Assembly (NCBI GenBank): GCA_030142905.1
Contig: JASJOG010000118.1
Location: 372,001-436,000, forward strand
Direction of reading: 5' to 3'
DNA from: Heliopora coerulea
Taxonomy: Eukaryota > Cnidaria > Anthozoa > Scleralcyonacea > Helioporidae
DNA length: 64,000 nucleotides
In this document: piece after piece, positions 56,735 through 64,000 of the stretch
Numbering within the stretch: position 1 is the stretch's first letter
How the letters are laid out: each line of letters opens with the position of its first letter
The notes under the pieces: generated by a model
Database searches by the model: none
What the model was told of the DNA's origin: nothing
What the model saw: only the letters and a program-made list of their open reading frames with translations
Translations under genes and position numbers: made by a program

Positions 56735-59700
56735 ATGAATACAACGAGAAGTTTATTGGACGAAGATGTTCCAAATATTAATACTCCTTTATTAAAACCA
56801 AAAAAAATATTTAAAAATGAATAATTTGGTTGAAAGCTCAAAAGAAAAAGTAAATGGTTTATTTAACAAGACTAAAGAAAAAGTACTTAATTTATTTGAT
56901 AAATACAACCCCTTGAGGAATAACAAAGAAAAAATAACAAATTGGTATAATCATCTGAAAGATAATGTTTTAGATATATTTAACAAAATACAAGGTAAAG
57001 TTTCCGCCCCAGCTGCAAAATTTAAATTGGATAAAGAAGCTCTTAATGTGACGAAAAGATATGAATTGGATTTAACAAAATTTGAATTATCTTTATATGA
57101 TCCTTTAAGTCTATTGAAAAAAATAAAACCATTGTTAATTAAAAAATTCAAAAAATATCCAAGCACAAAACAACAAATAACTCTTGTGTGTTTGATGAAA
57201 AAAACAAATCCAGCAACAGGAGAACAAACCACAGCCAATTCTCATTTTCATAGTTATTATGAAGAAATTTTTGAAGTAATTTTGATGAAATATACGAAAA
57301 AATTATTTTGAGTTTTGAAGAACTTTTAAAAAATTCAAGCTTGTGGAAATTTCACAAATGTTTGAAAATAATTCTTAATATTAATGAAATTAAAAGATTA
57401 CTTGCATCATCTTATATTCCTACTCCAGAGTTTTTAAAAAATAAAAAAGCAATTATCAATCCACAAAATGAGGATCAAAAGTGTTTATTGTGGTGTGTTG
57501 TAATAAGTGAAATTTTAAAAACCACTCCTAATTTGAAAGATGCTGGAAGAATTACAAAAATTCTAAAAAAGAAAGCTGAAAGTTTTAATGTTAAAGATAT
57601 TAATTTTCCATGAGGATTTTCTGATATTGATAAATTTGAAAAAATAATAACATTGCAATTAATTTATTTGGATATAACGAAGAAAAAAGATTTGGTAATA
57701 AAGATCATGAAATTTTTCCTTTGAGAGTAAGTAAATTAAACTCACCCAATCTTAACAATCATGTAAATACACATGTGAACATATTGTTAATAACTAATGA
57801 AAATGGCGATAAACATTATTGTTTAATTAAAAATATGAGCAGATAATTTTCAAACCAAGTCAATAAAAGCAAAGAAAAAATGCATATTTGTAATTATTGT
57901 TTACAAAATTTTAGAACTGAACAAACTCTTAAAAATCATTTAGAATATTGTTCAAAATATGAATGCGGAAAAACTGTTTATCCAAATAAAGGAGAAAAAT
58001 TAAAGTTTAAAAATTATGAAAAAATGCACAATGTTCCATTTGTAATTTATGCAGATTTTGAATGTAATTTAAAATGCGAAGATAAAAATATTGGCGATAA
58101 TACAAAACAATTTCAAAAACATGAACCGTCTGGATATTGTTATTTAATAAAATGTTTTGATGATAATTTATTTAGATCAAAATTAGTAAAATATACACGA
58201 AGTGACAGCGAATCTGATAAAAAACCTGGTGAAGATATTTCTTTAAAATTTGTAGAAAGTTTAGAAAATAATATTAAAAAAATACATGAGCAATTTAAAT
58301 TTCCAAAAAAGATAATATTAAGTGAAAAGGATAAAACAGATTTTAGAAGAGCTGAGAAATGTTATGCATGCGATAAAAAATTTGAAAAATCTGAAAGCAG
58401 CAAAGCTGATAAAGTTAAAGACCATTGCCATTTTACTGGAAAATATCGAGGTGCTGCATGTATTAGTTGTAATACACAAATGAAAAAAAAAAAATTTATT
58501 CCAGTTATATTTCATAATTTACAAAATTATGATAGTCATTTGTTTATAAAAAATCTAGGTGTTTCAGAAGGCGAAATTAATTGTATACCCAACACTGAGG
58601 AGAAATATATTTCATTTACAAAAGAAATTATTGTTGATAAATTTGAATCTGAAAAAATAATTACAGAAAAACAATTTCAAAGTAGATGTAAAGAAAACAT
58701 TATTGAATATGAGGAATTTAATAATGAAAAAGGTGAAATAGAGTATAAAATCAAAGAAATTATTAATGTTAAAAAACAAATTAGATTTATTGACAGTTTT
58801 AAGTTTATGCAAAGTAGTTTATCAAATTTAGTTAATAATTTAGATAAAAATGAAATGAGTATTTTGAAGAAATTTTATAAAAATGAAGAAAAAGCTGCGT
58901 TATTAACTAGAAAAGGTGTTTTTCCATATGATTGGTTTAATAATATTGAAAAATTAAAAGAAGAAAAACTACCTGACATCAAAGAATTTTATTCTAAATT
59001 AAATGATGAAAATATAAGTGAAGAAGATTATAAACATGTGAAAAATGTTTGGAATAAATTTAATATTAAAAATATGAGAGAATATCATGATTTATATTTG
59101 AAAACTGATGTAATTTTATTAGCTGATGTTTTTGAAAATTTTAGAAAAGTTTGTAAACAAAATTATAAATTAGATCCAGCATGGTACTTTACTTCACCTG
59201 GATTAGCATGGGATGCAATGTTAAAAATTACAAAAATTTAATTGGAATTATTATCTGATCCTCAAATGTATCTTATGTTAGAAAATGGAATAAGAGGTGG
59301 AATTTCAACAATCACAAAAAGATATGCAAAATCTAATAATAAATATATGGAAAACAAATATAATCCAGAAGAAGATAATGTTTATCTTTCTTATTTGGAT
59401 GCAAATAATTTATATGGTTGGGCAATGAGTAAAAAACATCCTGTGAGTCATTTCAAATGGATGGTAAACAAAGAATTGGAAAATTGGAAAAAATATAGTT
59501 GTATATTAGAAGTTGATTTGGAATATCCAGAAGATTTACATGATTTACACAATGAATATCCGTTAGCACCAGAAAGATTAAAGATTGGTAATGTTGAAAA
59601 ATTAATTCCAAATTTGAATAATAAAGAAAAATATGTTTTACATTGCGAAAACTTAAAATTATATGAAAAATTAGGATTAAAAATTAAACGAATTCATAAA

Positions 59701-60666
59701 GGTATTAAATTTCATGAAGATTTTATGAAAAAATATATTGATTTAAATACAAAACTGAGAACAAGCGCAAAAAATGATTTTGAAAAAGATTTTTTCAAGT
59801 TAATGAATAATTCTGTGTTTGGAAAAACAATGGAAAATGTTAGAAACAGAGTTGATATTCAATTGGTAAATAGAGAAGAAAAAGCATTAAAATTATTTTC
59901 AAAAAGTAATTTTGCTAAAAGAACAATATTTTCTGAAAATCTAATTGCGGTGCATATGCATAAGAGTAAAATTAAGTTAGATAAACCAATATATTTAGGA
60001 ATGAGCATATTGGATTTATCAAAGACTTTAATGTATGATTTTCATTATAATTATATTAAGAAAAAGTATGGTGAAAATGCATCATTATTATTTACCGACA
60101 CTGATAGTTTAATGTATGATATTAAAACTGAAGATTTTTATAAATATATTTCACCAGATGTTGAAAAGATGTTTGACACAAGTAATTATCCAAAAGAACA
60201 TAAAAGTGGAATAAAAACTGGATTAAACAAAAAAGTAATTGGAATGATGAAAGATGAGTGTGGCGGAAAACAAATTGAAGAATTTGTGGGGTTGAGAGCA
60301 AAATTATATTCTTATAAAATGTGTGAAGATGAAAAAGACAAAGCACGACCGCAAAGCGGACGTGAGCAAAGCAAACCAAAGGTGTCAAAAAGATGTAAAG
60401 GTGTTAAGAAAAATGTTATCGAAAAAAATATAACATTTCAAAATTATAAAGATTGCTTATTTACTGAAGAAGAACAAATTAGAAAAATTAATTTAATAAG
60501 ACACCGAAATCATGAATTGTATACTGAGAGTGTTGAAAAAATTGCATTGTCAGCAAAAGATGATAAAAGAATAATACTTGAAAATAAAATAGATACATTG
60601 GCATATGGTCATTACATGAATGAAATGATTGACACTTATGAGAATATATTTGGATTTAAACCGTAA
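56735..60666 (+). pseudogene. POLB: Protein-primed DNA polymerase B of Polinton C with N-terminal extension, several breaks
   Basis: The start at 56735 lies three bases beyond a TATAAATAA motif. The extension (56735-57846) runs through shifts near 56815 and 57280. It contains KKAIINPQNEDQKCLLWCVV, a cysteine-centred region seen N-terminal to POLB in many Polintons. A TGA follows at 57611-57613, then a shift near 57645, GDKHYCLIKNMSR and a TAA at 57844-57846. From 57880: zinc finger CNYCLQNF...HLEYC, exonuclease I IYADFECN, exonuclease II HNLQNYDSHL, then a TAA at 59239-59241 exactly where element B has GAA. Polymerase motif A is LDANNLYGWAM, motif B NNSVFGKTMEN, motif C FTDTDSLMY. The polymerase domain itself is open from 59242 and all catalytic aspartates are kept. 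In-frame inserts relative to element B lie near 58198-58235, 58387-58404 and 60346-60375. Confidence 0.92.
60346..60375 (+). repeat. 30-nt in-frame palindromic module in polB
   Basis: It contains CCGCAAAGCGG and is absent from the aligned polB of element B at ~2425, where the frame continues without it. It adds exactly ten residues (around RPQSGREQSK). Confidence 0.85.
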
Positions 60667-60687
60667 AATACTTTATCAGCTAGGTTG

Positions 60688-61144
60688 TTTCCTTAAAACC
60701 GCTCCGCGCACACCTTCGGTGCTGTCAAGAAAAGGTAATTCCCCCACCAGTCGTTGTGGGGTTTTTCCCCACATTCCATACATGCTCAATCTCCCTAACA
60801 ACCGGCGAATCCGAAAATAGTTTTTTTGTTGACATCAAGTGAGGCTAGTTGTTAGGGAGATTGAGCATGTATGGAATGTTTGTAATGTTAAGGTTATTCC
60901 CCCAAGACACTTTGAAAAATTTTGACCCGTTTTTAAAATGTGTTGAAATTCCCGGTAACGTTAACAAATTCCTGGAAGAGACCGGAATTGACCGGAAGTG
61001 ATCGAACGGAGTTCCCAGCGAAGCAACCGAAAGTTACGTTATCAAGGAAAAGGGTTTTCCCCGACTATTTTTTGTTGATTTTGAAAATGTGTAAAATTTA
61101 ACCAAATCCCAAAATGCGCTAGAATCCGGACATTACAGACTACT
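60688..61144 (-). repeat. Right terminal inverted repeat of Polinton C
   Basis: Inverted copy of 44378-44812. Perfect 32-bp hairpin arms 60771-60802 and 60848-60879 enclose a 45-nt loop. It carries an extra 23-nt module at 60699-60721 that the left TIR lacks. Confidence 0.93.
60699..60721. repeat. GC-rich module inserted in the right TIR only
   Basis: It begins CCGCTCCGCGCACACC. The left TIR and element B both read TTCCTTAAAATTCTGTC across this point, so the module entered after the two TIRs were last identical. Confidence 0.85.
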
Positions 61145-61150
61145 ACTACA
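61145..61150. repeat. Right target-site duplication of Polinton C
   Basis: ACTACA, identical to 44372-44377. Confidence 0.93.
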
Positions 61151-61814
61151 CAATTTGTTCAGGTCACGTCTTCATTGCTTTATTAAATAGTTTCGCAGGA
61201 GTCCTTCGTGATCAGTCATGGAAAAATCATGATATGCCACATCACTGACACAGAATTTGTCCATAATGTAAATCACGCTCTTCACTCTATCTTTATGCTT
61301 TCCTGACGTTTTTGGACCATTATATTGTCAACTCACTTTATCTCCGTTTAAGTAAGTTATGGAGAAACCAGAGAGCTCTTTCTGCATTTGTCTTCAGCTC
61401 TTTCAGTTTTCTTTGCTTCTGGGTGTAGCTGACTATATCATAAGTGATTCCCTTTTTTACATAAGAGGAATGACAGTGCTTGCAGTGGTCCCTGTTCACA
61501 AGGGTTTGAATATATGCCTGCAATTCATTATTTTCATCTTCTACATTTTTCAGTGATTACTTAAGCTCTGCTGTATAATGCCTATCCTGTCTAAGTTTTA
61601 GTGCATATGTGAGTAGACTATCACATCTGGCTTCAAGGCTCCCTACTTTTTCTTGTAATTGAGCTTTGTTTTCTTCGAGGTTGTTCATTTTACATATGAG
61701 CTGGTTTACATCTACCTCACCATGATGTATACCTAATTTCTTCACCTGTTTGAGCTTTTTTATCCTATTATTTTCAGAGCTCCCAACACATAAATTGACA
61801 GCAGAACTACACAA
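61145..61814 (-). pseudogene. Transposon-type gene, 5' portion, interrupted by Polinton C
   Basis: Reading leftward from 61814: a coiled-coil region (NNLEENKAQLQEKVGSLEAR), a TAA at 61557-61559, then HCKHCHSSYVKKG (zinc-like CxxC), KQRKLKELKTNAERALWFLH, stops near 61338 and 61320, KHKDRVKSVIYIMDKFCVSD, and RNYLIKQ with a TGA. It ends NKLCS at the TSD. The frame continues without a shift at 44377 (ITRTPGEW), so both halves were one gene before the Polinton arrived. Family recalled from invertebrate repeats, unnamed here. Confidence 0.65.
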
Positions 61815-63543
61815 TTCTTTTAAATGCTGCTCGATTCATACTGTAGCTTCCTGCTTTAAACAGCAAACTGGTACACTTTGTTAAAGGTACAGCAAATCCA
61901 CATATGACACAGAAAGTTTCCTTTTAACTTTTATTTGATGCCACTTGACAAGAATGAACAAAGTAAGAACCACCTCTTTTGATTTCTGTTTTTGAACATA
62001 GTTGAGGCATCCTTCTGATGAAAATGTTATTTTTGACTTGAACTTCAGCTGTTCGTGAATATCTAAGACATCCGACATTGTATTCAGATTTGAAACCAGG
62101 AAAATTACATGCCAATACAAAGGCCTGCCCATTGCCTAATCCTAGCTATGGGCTCAGGTAATATTTTACTCCATGGTTATTAATTTGACATAAAAAACTG
62201 AAGAAATATCTTATAAAAACTCGAATAAAACCCCTAACCCTAATGCTAACTGTAACTCTAGCCAAGGAAAACAGGGAAGAAAAAACTGTGTAAAAGAATT
62301 ACCCTATTGATGGAATCAAACAGACCATGACGCTAACCTCTATACTACTCATGAAATATAGAACTAATGAGTAGAATAAAAACATATAAAACTTTTTCCA
62401 ATGTCGGATCAATAACGTTTCAACAATGGGATCAGGTGTCAGACGAATAACCAGTTTGAATATTTCATGCTGACCAAATTTTGGCCAGTGTTATTTGGCA
62501 TTAATTTATGCTTGAGCATGTTCAACATTTAAAGATTTGAATTCAGTGTATCATAGGGTATTTTGCAATGAATATCTAGTGCAGTTCAAGATGTCAACGA
62601 AAAATTAATGAAAGCATGATCGTTATACTAGAAAAAGGAAATGTCAATTTTTTTCTAGGAGAGGTAAGTTCAGTTTGAATGTGCTCTCAATATAATGAAA
62701 TTCGCTGCACAATGTTCAACTTTTTAAATACTGTTTTTATTTTTGCAAAATAAACATCCAATCTTAGCATATTTGCCAGTGTTTAGAGTTTCATATAGTG
62801 CACTCCTGCCGAGATTATGAATAAAGTTCACATCAAAAAAGGAAATGGGAATATTTCACTCCATAAACTAATTTTTGTGTTTTATATGAGAGCATATACC
62901 TGGTATTTATGTATAATGCTCAACTATTTTCTGAACAACTCTAGAAAGTTATGAATCTAGTGTAAAAACTGTTTCATTGTGGGGGAGTGGGGCAGGTATA
63001 ATTTTGCAACATGGAGATGATTTCTGGCGGTGACCAGGTCTGTCATTCAGTCAGCCTAAATAAGCTAATTATAGAAAAAGTCTTTTGAATAAAATTGATG
63101 TTAATTATGATACAGTATTTTGCATCGACAATATTACTTGTCTTGAAGAACTCATCCCAGCTGTGGATAACATTCAAATAAAAATGTCTGCTTATAGTAC
63201 CTTTGAGAGTAGCCATGCTACTCATGTCAGCCTGGTGAAGTAAAAGTGACAAGTGTGAATTATCACAAAGTTCTGCACACGCCACTTCTGTTACATTGCA
63301 AGTGAAAAGGGTACAACATAAGGAAGTGCACTAGTTAAAATCCTGTTGTTACTGACCTGACCAGCTCTCCAACAACTGAAAACACATAGGTATGTAGAGA
63401 AGTTATATCTCAGGGGCATACAGTACATGCTTTAAAATTAATACAGTAAAATCATTCAACTGGGTAACCTGTTTCAGTAAGGTGTATATATATTACACTG
63501 TTTTTTCTTGAGAATTTTGCTCGGTAATAAACTTGTTTGTTTA
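61815..63543. other. No recognisable gene
   Basis: Short minus-strand frames at 61881-62132 may be further decayed 5' sequence of the interrupted gene. Otherwise only AT-rich noncoding sequence, probably upstream or 5' intron sequence of the host gene at 63551. Confidence 0.4.
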
Positions 63544-63550
63544 GAATATC

Positions 63551-63651
63551 ATGGAAGAGCAGACAGACATACTGGTAATTAATTCATCCGATCATAAAGC
63601 CACAACAGACATGGAGTATGATGTTGCTTCTCCTGATAATGGTGTCGACAG
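63551..63651 (+). CDS. Host gene, first coding exon
   Basis: ATG at 63551 opens MEEQTDILVINSSDHKATTD and ends in phase 2 at GACAG|GTAGGA (donor at 63652). An acceptor-like TTTGTTTAG sits just upstream of the exon at 63536-63544, so a 5' UTR intron is likely. The short acidic N-terminus is not recognised. Confidence 0.6.
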
Positions 63652-63861
63652 GTAGGACATGAACTGATATTTCTTTTCACTTTTGCTCCATGTCTTCTAA
63701 ACCCATTAAAAGGCAATGGCATATCAGGGCTCATCACTTAGGTGAACAAAATCGTCTGGATTACCCAGAATTAAATATTCAAGTGCATCCTTGCTTTTTA
63801 ATGGGTTGATTACCATTTATCAATATTCTTGATTTCTTATTTTCTTTGGTTAATTCATTAG

Positions 63862-64000
63862 TTCCGATGGCAGTGAAATCAGTGCAATGAAGACCCAGGT
63901 GGCTATGAAACAGACTTGGTTGGATATTGGCCCAGCAAATATGCAACTGCATGATCTATGGACTGCTCTTCCTCCAAATGAGATTTCTGCAGCAGATCAC
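63862..64000 (+). CDS. Host gene, second exon, cut by window end
   Basis: It follows acceptor TTCATTAG at 63854-63861, leaving a 210-nt intron. The phase matches exon 1 (AG + T gives Ser), and it reads SDGSEISAMKTQVAMKQTWL and onward without a stop to the window end. Exon phase agreement and lack of decay contrast with all the transposon relics. I do not recognise the protein. Confidence 0.62.

Larger units (their letters stand above)
44378..61144. mobile_element. Polinton/Maverick element C, full length
   Basis: 16,767 bp, within the usual 15-20 kb. TIRs of about 430 bp start AGTAGTCTGTAATGTCCGG and are flanked by a perfect 6-bp TSD. The TIRs differ at only a handful of positions over their aligned ~420 bp, so insertion is recent on the element's own clock. 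Polinton hallmark genes present are protein-primed POLB, chromodomain integrase, packaging ATPase and capsid-type proteins; no adenovirus-type cysteine protease was recognised. POLB, INT, ATP and several structural genes are broken. Gene blocks run leftward from 50684 to 45739 and rightward from 50707 to 60666, diverging at ~50690. Confidence 0.95.

Noticed and set aside
59239..59241. Reassigned genetic code explaining in-frame stops in Polinton genes
   Set aside because: TAA, TAG and TGA all occur as interrupting codons and all three also end intact genes; frameshifts accompany them. Decay or read errors are simpler.

Overview
The window is AT-rich metazoan nuclear DNA. The host genes have spliceosomal introns, and most of the sequence consists of transposable elements in various stages of decay: Polinton/Maverick, Penelope-like, APE-type LINEs, hAT, Tigger/pogo, PIF/Harbinger, piggyBac and tRNA-like SINEs. 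This mix suits an aquatic invertebrate; a cnidarian-like genome is plausible but is inferred from transposon flavour only.

The centrepiece is a full-length Polinton (element C, 44378-61144, about 16.8 kb). It has ~430-bp terminal inverted repeats that are about 99% identical and a perfect 6-bp target-site duplication ACTACA on both sides. Left to right it carries a putative N-myristoylated protein, a small conserved protein, an A32/FtsK-type packaging ATPase, a capsid-like protein, a long membrane-anchored protein and a chromodomain integrase (mostly leftward). It continues rightward with a second structural protein with a C-terminal membrane anchor, a penton-like protein, a tail-fibre-like protein, three small membrane proteins, a SAP/NUMOD-like protein and a protein-primed DNA polymerase B. 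Polymerase, integrase, ATPase and several structural genes carry frameshifts or nonsense codons, so this copy looks non-autonomous although its ends are pristine. Removing the element and one TSD restores a continuous frame of an older, intron-containing transposon-type gene on the minus strand (61.8-61.1 kb continuing at 44.4-43.3 kb).

The left edge (1-3164) holds two more members of the same family. The right end of element A is joined directly to the middle of the polB gene of element B, a nested insertion whose other half lies outside the window. A much older Polinton of different gene order (element D, ~8.3-12.0 kb) is recognisable from capsid, membrane-anchored structural, penton-like and integrase relics.

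Between 12.3 and 37.8 kb there is a transposon graveyard. A LINE (12.3-18.3 kb) is split by a palindromically arranged Penelope-like element with a 10-bp TSD. It is followed by a piggyBac relic with TTAA ends, a minus-strand LINE, Penelope and hAT relics, a decayed kinase fragment, a SINE cluster, a Tigger transposon, Harbinger and Penelope relics, and a hAT MITE with an 8-bp TSD. From 39 to 42.6 kb there are inverted duplications around a TA microsatellite and a decayed minus-strand reading frame I cannot identify. The last 450 bases contain two in-phase exons of a probable host gene.

Three features of the Polinton family stand out. Seven genes have TATAAA(A)TAA directly abutting the ATG. 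The family carries small GC-rich palindromic modules that insert in frame into coding sequence and into one TIR only. Each TIR of element C contains a perfect 32-bp hairpin.
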